DNA from: DASVUS01 sp036388675
Lineage (GTDB): Bacteria > Armatimonadota > Abditibacteriia > Abditibacteriales > Abditibacteriaceae
Assembly (NCBI GenBank): GCA_036388675.1
Contig: DASVRI010000021.1
Span: 36,083 to 100,082 of the forward strand
DNA: 64,000 bases
Direction of reading: 5' to 3'
Positions 25,799 through 33,232 of this stretch are shown here, in pieces. Within the stretch, counting starts at the first letter, position 1; the number at the start of each line of letters is the position of its first letter. The position numbers and the translations under genes are program-made. Under the pieces are notes generated by a model that was not told the origin of the DNA, ran no database searches, and saw nothing but the letters and a program-made list of their open reading frames with translations.

Positions 25799-26425
25799 TT
25801 ATGTGACGGGCACTGCTGTCGGCTTTGCATCCAGCGGCTTTGCATCCAGCGGCTTTGCATCCAGGTATTGTCCCATGGCGCGCTCGGCTTCTGCGGCATC
25901 GGCTTTGGCTGCGCTAATGTGCGCGTTGATTGCGGCATTAACTTTCCCACTGTAGGCCGCTTGTTTGAGCGCATCAACGGCTGCATCAATGTGGCGGCTG
26001 TATTGCTGTACGTGCACATTGGCGCGCCTTAACTCGGCGGGCACCGGACCAATCTCGCGCAGACGCTCGGCGCGGCGACGTAGCGGGCGCACACGCTCCG
26101 CCAGTTCGGCGATAAGTTCTTCGCGTAGCGCAGCCAACTCGGCAGGGGATAATTCTTTTTTCGGCTTTTCTGCGAGATGGTCTTTCGCGTTTGCCTTTTC
26201 TTCCTTTGTCCTGCGCTGACGGGGTTTTTCGCGTTTTGGTTTGGCCTCTTTCGGTTTAACTTCGCCGCAAGCGATGAGCACATCTTTTTGCAGCGTTTCC
26301 AAAGTCGCGTTTATCTGTTCGGACAGCGAGAGATATTGGCTGATATAGGAACCTCTATCGCGCTTGGCCGTGGCGGTGGCGGCACACAGCACAAGCACTA
26401 TGAAAAGTGAAACGAATCGGCGCAT
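25799..26425 (-). CDS. Secreted charged helical protein of unknown family
   Basis: GGAGGA precedes the ATG at 26425. A signal peptide (MRRFVSLFIVLVLCAATATA) is followed by about 185 residues rich in Lys, Glu, Arg and Ala, predicted to be helical and partly coiled-coil (LAALREELIAELAERVRPL). The C-terminus contains three tandem LDAKP pentapeptides encoded by 15-bp repeats at 25821-25865. No family is recognised. It probably acts outside the cytoplasmic membrane. Confidence 0.65.
   Translation of the reverse strand: MRRFVSLFIVLVLCAATATAKRDRGSYISQYLSLSEQINATLETLQKDVLIACGEVKPKEAKPKREKPRQRRTKEEKANAKDHLAEKPKKELSPAELAALREELIAELAERVRPLRRRAERLREIGPVPAELRRANVHVQQYSRHIDAAVDALKQAAYSGKVNAAINAHISAAKADAAEAERAMGQYLDAKPLDAKPLDAKPTAVPVT
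25821..25865. repeat. 15-bp unit x3 (GGCTTTGCATCCAGC)
   Basis: Three head-to-tail copies, the third differing at its last base. They encode the LDAKP repeats on the minus strand. Confidence 0.9.
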
Positions 26426-26508
26426 GTTTCCTCCGTTGTATGCAAGTGGCATTTTAACCCGAGACACTCGTTCGGTCACCGAGTTGCCGGGAATTTTATT
26501 AGAAGTAG

Positions 26509-26587
26509 TCTCATAAATGGCGTATCACTAACCGCGAGCGGGAAGGAGCGGGCTTTTCAGCATTAAGTCTGCTCCCTCTTTATGAGA
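26509..26587. repeat. Small inverted-repeat element (79 bp)
   Basis: TCTCATAAA at 26509-26517 and its complement TTTATGAGA at 26579-26587 enclose about 60 bases between two leftward genes. The size and ends resemble a very short MITE, but no second copy is in the window. Confidence 0.4.
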
Positions 26588-26638
26588 TCGCTTCCTTTGT
26601 TATTTGAAACTTCCGTTGGTGCGAGTACTCGCAACGCG

Positions 26639-26670
26639 AAAGGGCGAACGAGAATTCTCGTTCGCCCTTT
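26639..26670 (-). terminator. Intrinsic terminator of the 26696 gene
   Basis: A 32-base perfect palindrome with arms AAAGGGCGAACGAGAA and its complement, directly downstream of the leftward gene ending at 26696. Confidence 0.8.
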
Positions 26671-26695
26671 GAAAACAGCAACTTAATGTTGTAGT

Positions 26696-27193
26696 TTATT
26701 GAGTTGTGATGCCGCCGGTCTTTGCACTTTCGGTGCGTAGTTCGCTGCGATCCTGGCGACGCTCGGCACTCGCCTGTTGCAATGTTTCCAACTGGCGGTT
26801 CTGCTCCGGCGTCAGGATTTTTTCGATCTGCGCTTGCACGCTGGCACGCGCTTCCTGAATACGCTGGCGCTTTTGTTCGCGTGACATGGTTGTGTCCTGG
26901 CGGATGGTGCGCGTCTGCTCGCGCGCCGCTTTGAGAATCGGGCGGAGGTGCTGCTTTTGCTCGGGCGATAAAGTCAACTGGCGCACAAATCGGCTGGCTG
27001 CGCCGCGACCGCCGCGTGCCTGTGCGTTGTTGCGTGCATCGGCATTGGCGCGCTTCTGGAGGCGACGCTGCTCACGGCTCGCTGCCGACGGCGTGGTGTT
27101 GGCGTCTTGTGTCTGGGCAAACGTTGGGGCGCCGATCACGGTCAGGACGCCAAGCGCCAGGGCCGCTACACTTCTGGTATCAAAAATTTTCAT
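26696..27193 (-). CDS. Spy/CpxP-like periplasmic protein (LTxxQ motifs)
   Basis: AAAGGAA precedes the start at 27193. A signal peptide (SVAALALGVLTVIGAPTFAQ) leads into a 140-residue, Arg/Gln-rich helical protein. Two copies of the Spy-type motif appear: LTLSPEQKQHLRPIL and ILTPEQNRQL. Spy/CpxP proteins are periplasmic chaperones or stress modulators; membership here rests on these motifs and overall composition. It ends at a strong terminator and is monocistronic. Confidence 0.6.
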   Translation of the reverse strand: MKIFDTRSVAALALGVLTVIGAPTFAQTQDANTTPSAASREQRRLQKRANADARNNAQARGGRGAASRFVRQLTLSPEQKQHLRPILKAAREQTRTIRQDTTMSREQKRQRIQEARASVQAQIEKILTPEQNRQLETLQQASAERRQDRSELRTESAKTGGITTQ

Positions 27194-27426
27194 TGTTTTC
27201 CTTTGCAAGCTGCACATCAAAGCCGCATCAGTTGTGCAATATCTGTGCAGCGTCTTGTGCAACGACTGTAAAACGCATTCTTTGCATCTTTGTTCATGAT
27301 TATGTCAATTTGCAATTTTGAAAGTGACATTGGTCATGTAGAATAGGGTTAGCACTTACGCAGATGCAAATTTTCACGACCCCGGAGCGTAAATCGTAAG
27401 GGTTAAATCTCACCGGCAGACACGTC

Positions 27427-28212
27427 ATGTTTAAAGCACTCACAATCGCCGGTTCCGATTCGGGTGGTGGCGCCGGCATTCAGGCCGACCTCAAAACTTT
27501 CGCGGCGCGCGGCGTTTACGGCACATGCGCCCTGACAGCCATCACGGCGCAAAATACACTGGGCGTGAGCGCAGTGCTCGAACTGCCGACTGAAATCATC
27601 GCCGCTCAAATTGATGCCGTGCTGAATGACATCGGCACGGACAGCGCCAAAACCGGAATGCTGTCGAGCGTGCCTATTATTGAAACGGTTGCGGCCAAAC
27701 TGCGCGCATGGAGAATCGAAAACCTGGTTGTCGATCCCGTAATGGTGGCCAAGAGCGGTGACCGCTTGTTGCGCGAAGAGGCGGTGCAGGCCGTGCGCGA
27801 ACAAATGCTGCCGCTGGCGCTGGTGCTGACGCCAAACCTTTACGAAGCCGAAATTTTATTGGGCCGCGCCGTGCGCACTGTTGAAGAAATGAAAGACGCC
27901 GCGCGCGATATTGCCGCAATGGGTGCGTGCAATGTCGTGGTGAAAGGCGGACGCCGCGATGACCAGGTCATTGATATTCTTTTCGATGGCCGCGAGTGCA
28001 TCGAGTACTCGACACCTCACATCGACACGCGCAACACACAGGGAACAGGCTGCACCTTTTCGGCGGCGATTGCCTCTGAGCTTGCTAAAGGCGCCAATGT
28101 GTGCGAGGCGGTCGCAGCAGCAAAGACCTACGTTACAAGCGCCATGCGCCAGGCTCCGGCCATTGGTGCCGGTCATGGCCCGTTGCAGCATTTTCCGCTT
28201 TGGCAACCGTGA
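27427..28212 (+). CDS. thiD: Hydroxymethylpyrimidine/phosphomethylpyrimidine kinase ThiD
   Basis: The start KALTIAGSDSGGGAGIQADL and the segments GVYGTCALTAITAQNT and LVVDPVMVAKSGDRLL are the ThiD signature. The C-terminal anion hole and catalytic Asp region is DTRNTQGTGCTFSAAIA. The enzyme phosphorylates HMP and HMP-P in thiamine biosynthesis. At 261 residues it is full length. No thi-box riboswitch or other thi gene is visible. A possible promoter (TTGAAA at 27318, TAGAAT at 27339, spacing 15) precedes it. One GAGTACTC copy (28003) is read as E-Y-S. Confidence 0.95.
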   Translation: MFKALTIAGSDSGGGAGIQADLKTFAARGVYGTCALTAITAQNTLGVSAVLELPTEIIAAQIDAVLNDIGTDSAKTGMLSSVPIIETVAAKLRAWRIENLVVDPVMVAKSGDRLLREEAVQAVREQMLPLALVLTPNLYEAEILLGRAVRTVEEMKDAARDIAAMGACNVVVKGGRRDDQVIDILFDGRECIEYSTPHIDTRNTQGTGCTFSAAIASELAKGANVCEAVAAAKTYVTSAMRQAPAIGAGHGPLQHFPLWQP

Positions 28213-28317
28213 GCGTTACACATCAAAAATCGCGGGCTATTGACGTAAAACTTCGGCGACTCGCGTAGTGCAAAGCTGTATACTGGAGCTAATTCACCAC
28301 ACACGCTTGAGGTTCAT

Positions 28318-30327
28318 ATGCTTCGCAAAACGTTGATTGCCGCGTGCCTGCTCCTGTCTGCACTGATCTTCTCCTCGCCCACTCCCGCAATGCCGCAACC
28401 GGCAGCAGATGCCACACAGAGACCTTTCCTGCATCCTCTGTTTACCGATAACATGGTGTTGCAGCGCGACATCGCCGCACCGGTGTGGGGTTGGACAACT
28501 CCCGGCCAGCGCGTAACGGTGACGATGAGCGGCAGGAGCGCTACTGCTGTTGCCGATGCAGGCGGGAAATGGATGGCCAGAATCGGCCCGTTTCCGGCAG
28601 GCGGCCCGCATACCTTAACTGTCACCGGCCCGCAAACTGTGAGACTTAACAACGTGATGACCGGCGATGTGTGGATTTGCTCCGGGCAATCGAACATGGA
28701 GCAGGGCATCGGTATTGCGGCCAACCCGCAGCAGGAAATCTCCAATGCGAATTACCCGAATCTGCGCCTCTTCACGGTGCCCAAGAAAATCGCGGCCTCG
28801 CCGCAAAGCAGCGTAGCCGGTTCGTGGCAAATCACGACGCCACAAACCATAGCGGCCAATGGCTGGGGTGGTTTCTCCGCCGTGGCCTACTACTTCGGGC
28901 GGGAGTTGAACACTCGTCTGCAAGTTCCTATCGGCCTGCTTCACACTTCATGGGGCGGCACCGTCGCCGAAGCGTGGGCCAGCGCCGAGGCATTGAACAC
29001 CATGCCCGATTTTCGCTCCGGCGTGGCGGCATTGCAGCGCGCGGCACAAGAGCAAAGCCGGCCCGGTTTCAACTTCGATGGAGCCATGACCGCATGGTGG
29101 GCCGCCAACGATCCAGGTTCGGCGGCGGGTTGGTCGAACGCAACGCTCGACACCGCCGCCTGGAAAACGATGAACTTGCCCACAGCCTGGGAAAACGCCG
29201 ACCTGCCCAACTTCGACGGCATCGTGTGGTTCCGCAAAGAGTTCGACCTTCCGCAAAGCTGGGCGGGAAAAGATGTTGTGCTGCATCTGGGCACCATCGA
29301 CGACCGCGATACGACGTGGGTCAACGGCACCAAAGTCGGCGAAACCAACGAATACAATACAGCACGCAACTACCGGGTTGCCGGCAATCTGCTAAAAGCG
29401 GGACGCAACGTCATCACGGTGCGAGTACTCGATACCGGCGGTGGCGGCGGTCTTAACGGCAATGCGGCCGATATGAACCTGCAAGCTTCCGGCGATGGCG
29501 CAGCGGCACCAATTTCCCTGGCCGGCGCCTGGCTTTATCACGCCAGTACGCCGCTGGCACAAACGCAGCCGGCACCGCAGCGCATCGACAACAATCCCAA
29601 TGGCGTAACGGTGCTATACAACGGCATGATCGCGCCGTTGGTGCCGTTTGGCATCAAGGGCGCCATCTGGTATCAGGGCGAATCGAACGCCGGGCGCGGT
29701 CAGCAATATCGCACGCTGCTGCCGACCATGATTCGCGATTGGCGCTCGCGCTTTGGTGTGGGAGACTTCCCCTTTTACATCGTGCAACTGGCCAACTTCA
29801 TGGCGACCGAAGCGCAACCCAGCGACCCGGCCTGGGCTTACCTGCGCGAAGCCCAGATGCTGACGGCACAGACGGTGCCCAACGCCGGTATCGCCACCGC
29901 CATCGACATTGGCGAAGCCGGAGACATTCATCCCAAAAACAAGCAGGATGTCGGGCGCCGCCTCGCTCTTAATGCACTGGCACTGACCTACAAGCAGCCT
30001 GTCGAGTACTCGGGGCCGCTTTATCGCAGCATGAAAATTGAAGGCGATGCGGTTCGTCTCACGTTCAGCCATGCAGCGAGCATGACGGCCGGAGGCGGCA
30101 CGTTACAAGGCTTTGCGATCCCCACGTTGCAGGGCTTTGCCATTGCCGGTGCCGATAAGAAGTTCGTGTGGGCTAATGCCCGCATCGAAGGCAACACGGT
30201 TGTCGTTTCGTCGCCGCAGGTGAAGCAACCGGTCGCGGTGCGTTATGCCTGGGCCAACAATCCGGTGGCCAACTTGTATAACGCGGCGGGTTTGCCGGCT
30301 CTGCCATTCCGCACCGACATCGACTAA
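28318..30327 (+). CDS. Sialate O-acetylesterase-like secreted esterase (SGNH/SASA family)
   Basis: A signal peptide (LIAACLLLSALIFSSPTPA) is followed by LFTDNMVLQRD, the usual start of this family. The SGNH nucleophile lies in WICSGQSNMEQG. The Asp/His block is IDIGEAGDIHPKNKQDVGRR, and IWYQGESNAG supplies another catalytic-site motif. A galactose-binding-like jelly roll (WFRKEFDLPQSWAGK...GRNVITVRVLD) is inserted at about residues 265-365. It probably removes acetyl groups from plant-type polysaccharides or sialic acids. It starts the run that leads into the galactonate genes, 43 bases upstream of dgoD. A small internal duplication (LQGFAIPTLQGFAIAG) lies near residues 595-610. Confidence 0.88.
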   Translation: MLRKTLIAACLLLSALIFSSPTPAMPQPAADATQRPFLHPLFTDNMVLQRDIAAPVWGWTTPGQRVTVTMSGRSATAVADAGGKWMARIGPFPAGGPHTLTVTGPQTVRLNNVMTGDVWICSGQSNMEQGIGIAANPQQEISNANYPNLRLFTVPKKIAASPQSSVAGSWQITTPQTIAANGWGGFSAVAYYFGRELNTRLQVPIGLLHTSWGGTVAEAWASAEALNTMPDFRSGVAALQRAAQEQSRPGFNFDGAMTAWWAANDPGSAAGWSNATLDTAAWKTMNLPTAWENADLPNFDGIVWFRKEFDLPQSWAGKDVVLHLGTIDDRDTTWVNGTKVGETNEYNTARNYRVAGNLLKAGRNVITVRVLDTGGGGGLNGNAADMNLQASGDGAAAPISLAGAWLYHASTPLAQTQPAPQRIDNNPNGVTVLYNGMIAPLVPFGIKGAIWYQGESNAGRGQQYRTLLPTMIRDWRSRFGVGDFPFYIVQLANFMATEAQPSDPAWAYLREAQMLTAQTVPNAGIATAIDIGEAGDIHPKNKQDVGRRLALNALALTYKQPVEYSGPLYRSMKIEGDAVRLTFSHAASMTAGGGTLQGFAIPTLQGFAIAGADKKFVWANARIEGNTVVVSSPQVKQPVAVRYAWANNPVANLYNAAGLPALPFRTDID

Positions 30328-30369
30328 AACCGTGACTGAAACCGTTTGGCGACCACTCGAAATTAAACC

Positions 30370-31518
30370 ATGAAAATACGCTCGATGGAAACGTTTAAGG
30401 TGCCGCCGCGCTGGCTATTCCTCAAGATTACCACCGAAGACGGCATCACCGGCTGGGGCGAACCGATCGTCGAGGGCCGTGCCGAAACCGTGCAATCCGC
30501 CGTGCATGAGATGAGCGAATATCTCATCGGCAAAGAAGCCGGCAACATCGAGGATACTTGGCAGTTACTTTATCGCGGCGGCTTCTATCGCGGCGGGCCA
30601 GTTCTCACGAGTGCCATGTCGGGCATCGAGCAGGCGTTGTGGGACATCAAAGGCAAAGCACTCGGCGTGCCGGTGTATGACTTGATGGGCGGCGCGGTGC
30701 GCGACAAAATGCGCGTCTATGCGTGGATTGGCGGCGACCGTCCGCAGGAAATCGCGCTGGCGGCACAAAAGCAAGTCGCAGCCGGTTACACCGCACTCAA
30801 GATGAACGGCACCGCCGACATGGAGTGGATCGATTCGTTTCAGAAAGTGCAGGAAGCCGTCGAACGTTTGGCCGCTGCGCGCGAGGCAATTGGCCCTGCC
30901 ATCGGCATCGGAATCGACTTGCACGGACGCGTGCATAAATCGATGGCCAAAGTTCTGGTTAAGGAATACGAGCCGTTTCATCCGATGTTTATCGAAGAGC
31001 CAGTGCTGCCTGAAAACAACGACGCGCTGCCGGAAATCGCGCGCCAATCGTCCATTCCCATTGCGACCGGCGAGCGCATGTATACGCGCTGGGGGTTCAA
31101 GGCTCTGCTGGCCGGTGGCGCGGTCGATATTATCCAGCCCGACATTAGCCACTGTGGCGGCATCTGGGAACTGAGGAAAATCGCCGCAATGGCCGAAGCC
31201 TACGATGTCGCGGTCGCGCCGCACTGTCCGTTGGGGCCAATTTGCCTGGCGGCTTCATTACAACTCGATTTCTGTACGCCGAACGCGTTTATTCAGGAAC
31301 AAAGCTTGGGCATTCACTACAACGAAGGCTCGGATTTGCTCGATTATCTGGTTGATGCCAGCGTGTTCCACTATCACGAAGGCTATGTCAATCGCTTGAC
31401 GGCGCCGGGGCTGGGCATCGAAGTCGATGAGGAAAAAGTGCGCGAGATGGCGAAGGTGGGCCACAACTGGCGCAACCCGATCTGGCGCAACGCCGATGGA
31501 ACGGTCACCGAATGGTAG
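30370..31518 (+). CDS. dgoD: D-galactonate dehydratase (enolase superfamily)
   Basis: The 382-residue protein matches the length of characterised DgoD. Its functional residues fall at the same numbers: Asp183 and His185 in GIGIDLHGRVH, Glu209 in FIEEPVLPENND, Glu235 in ATGERMYTRW and His285 in APHCPLGP. These are the magnesium ligands and acid/base residues of the mandelate-racemase subgroup. It converts D-galactonate to 2-keto-3-deoxygalactonate. It is followed after ten bases by the KDPGal aldolase gene and then a sugar kinase, completing the DeLey-Doudoroff pathway. Confidence 0.95.
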   Translation: MKIRSMETFKVPPRWLFLKITTEDGITGWGEPIVEGRAETVQSAVHEMSEYLIGKEAGNIEDTWQLLYRGGFYRGGPVLTSAMSGIEQALWDIKGKALGVPVYDLMGGAVRDKMRVYAWIGGDRPQEIALAAQKQVAAGYTALKMNGTADMEWIDSFQKVQEAVERLAAAREAIGPAIGIGIDLHGRVHKSMAKVLVKEYEPFHPMFIEEPVLPENNDALPEIARQSSIPIATGERMYTRWGFKALLAGGAVDIIQPDISHCGGIWELRKIAAMAEAYDVAVAPHCPLGPICLAASLQLDFCTPNAFIQEQSLGIHYNEGSDLLDYLVDASVFHYHEGYVNRLTAPGLGIEVDEEKVREMAKVGHNWRNPIWRNADGTVTEW

Positions 31519-31528
31519 ATTCAACATC

Positions 31529-32167
31529 ATGAGCGAACTGCTACGAGTACTCATCGAGCAGAAAATCGTCGCGATTATGCGCGGCACTGCACCGCAGCAT
31601 ATCGACGCCACAGCCGATGCGCTGGTAGACGGCGGTATTCGTTTGCTGGAAGTGACACTCAATACGCAGAATGCGTTGCAAGCGATAACTCGCTGGCGCG
31701 AGCGTTACGCCGGACGGGCTTGCATTGGTGCAGGCACGGTGCTCGACGTTGAAATGGCGCAACAGTCGCTCGACGCGGGAGCGCAATTCCTCATCTCGCC
31801 CAATTTTGATGAAGACGTGGTGAAGTTAGGTACTAATAATGGCGTTGACGTGTGGCCCGGCGTGATGACACCCACGGAAATGGTGCGCGCCTGGAAAGCC
31901 GGTGCCAATGCCGTGAAAGTTTTTCCCTCGGCGACACTGGGCCCGAATTACTTCAAAGAAGTGCGCGGCCCGCTGAGCCAGATTCCGCTGATTGCGACCG
32001 GCGGCATCAACCTCGAAAATATGACCGAGTTTTTGCGCACCGGCGCAGTAGCCGTCGGTGTGGGCGGCAGCTTAGTCGATAAAAAACTCATTGATGACGG
32101 ACGCTTTGATGAACTCACCGAATTAACGCGTCGCTACGTTGCGGCATCTCAAGCGGTGCAATCGTGA
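31529..32167 (+). CDS. dgoA: 2-dehydro-3-deoxy-6-phosphogalactonate/gluconate aldolase
   Basis: A 212-residue class I aldolase: KIVAIMRG near the start, LLEVTLNT with the catalytic Glu, ACIGAGTVLDVE, and the Schiff-base Lys in ANAVKVFPSATLGP. It cleaves KDPGal (or KDPG) to pyruvate and glyceraldehyde-3-phosphate. The start at 31529 lies ten bases after the dgoD stop. A GAGTACTC copy at 31545 gives codons R-V-L six residues in. The neighbouring dgoD and kinase make KDPGal the likely substrate, but sequence alone does not exclude KDPG. Confidence 0.92.
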   Translation: MSELLRVLIEQKIVAIMRGTAPQHIDATADALVDGGIRLLEVTLNTQNALQAITRWRERYAGRACIGAGTVLDVEMAQQSLDAGAQFLISPNFDEDVVKLGTNNGVDVWPGVMTPTEMVRAWKAGANAVKVFPSATLGPNYFKEVRGPLSQIPLIATGGINLENMTEFLRTGAVAVGVGGSLVDKKLIDDGRFDELTELTRRYVAASQAVQS

Positions 32168-32178
32168 GTTCACCGGGG

Positions 32179-33168
32179 ATGAGTACTCACAAGATAATTG
32201 ATCTCGTTACGCTGGGTGAAAGCATGGTGTTGTTGCAACCGCCGCACGATGGTGCGCTGGCTTATGCACCGCTGTTGCAGCGCTCGGTTGGCGGTGCGGA
32301 GTCGAATGTGGCGATTGCTCTTTCACGTCTGAGTAAAAAGACGCGCTGGGTCAGTCGCCTGGGCAACGACCCGTTTGGTGACATCATTCTGCACGCGCTG
32401 GCCGGTGAAGGCGTTGATGTTTCGTTTGTCGAGCGCGACGCGAGTACTCATACCGCGCTGTACTTCCGTGAAATCAAAGGCTACGGCGAGCCGACGGTTT
32501 ATTATTATCGGCGCGGCTCAGCGGCCAGTTTGCTGTCGGCGAGTAACGTTCAGGCAGAATGGATGCAGGACGCGCGGCACTTGCACGTTACGGGCATCAC
32601 GCCCGCGCTGGGGGCGCACACACGCGAAGCCGTTGAAGCCGCCATGCGATTGGCGCGCGCGATGGGCCTCAGCATTTCTTACGACCCCAACCTGCGTCGT
32701 AAATTATGGGATGAAAGCACAGCCCGCGAAACTTTGCTTTCTCTGGTGCCCCTGTGCGATGTCTTTCTGCCCGGCATTGAAGAAGCAGAATTCTTGCTCG
32801 GTGAAAACGATGCCGTAAAAGCCGGCGCCGCTTTTCTCGACAGGGGCGCGAAGGTTGTCGTGATTAAACTTGGTGCACGAGGTGCGGTCGCGTTCACAAG
32901 AGAAGGCCATGTTGAAGCGCCTCCCCTCAACGTTGAACGAGTACTCGATTCGGTCGGAGCGGGCGATGCTTTTGCCGCCGGGGTGCTTTCCGTCTTGTTG
33001 GATGAAGAGCAAGCGAGCGATGTGGCCTTGCCTGTTCTACAGCGTGCTCTGGAGCGCGGCAACATTATGGGTGCGCTCGCGACGCAATTTCGCGGCGATT
33101 GGGAAGCTCTGCCCAATCTTGCAGAATTGCAGCGCATCGAAGCCGGTCAAAGCCCCATATCGCGTTGA
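32179..33168 (+). CDS. PfkB-family sugar kinase, probable 2-keto-3-deoxygalactonate/gluconate kinase
   Basis: It reads VTLGESMVLLQPP at the start, GGAESNVAIALSRL as the first PfkB signature region, and ERVLDSVGAGDAFAAGVL with the catalytic Asp as the second. That matches KDG kinases of the ribokinase family. The ATG at 32179 overlaps the palindrome GAGTACTC (codons M-S-T); a GTG at 32164 would overlap the aldolase stop by four bases. It supplies the phosphorylation step between DgoD and the aldolase. Two further GAGTACTC copies lie at 32442 and 32939. Confidence 0.88.
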   Translation: MSTHKIIDLVTLGESMVLLQPPHDGALAYAPLLQRSVGGAESNVAIALSRLSKKTRWVSRLGNDPFGDIILHALAGEGVDVSFVERDASTHTALYFREIKGYGEPTVYYYRRGSAASLLSASNVQAEWMQDARHLHVTGITPALGAHTREAVEAAMRLARAMGLSISYDPNLRRKLWDESTARETLLSLVPLCDVFLPGIEEAEFLLGENDAVKAGAAFLDRGAKVVVIKLGARGAVAFTREGHVEAPPLNVERVLDSVGAGDAFAAGVLSVLLDEEQASDVALPVLQRALERGNIMGALATQFRGDWEALPNLAELQRIEAGQSPISR

Positions 33169-33232
33169 TGTTTGCCCTGGCTCCTAACAACCCGCGAAGT
33201 CGCGCGAAGACAGTTCCTCTGCGAGAAAATCA

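Noticed and set aside
27263..27426. TPP riboswitch before thiD
   Set aside because: No thi-box (CTGAGA ... ACCTGA pattern) is present in the leader.
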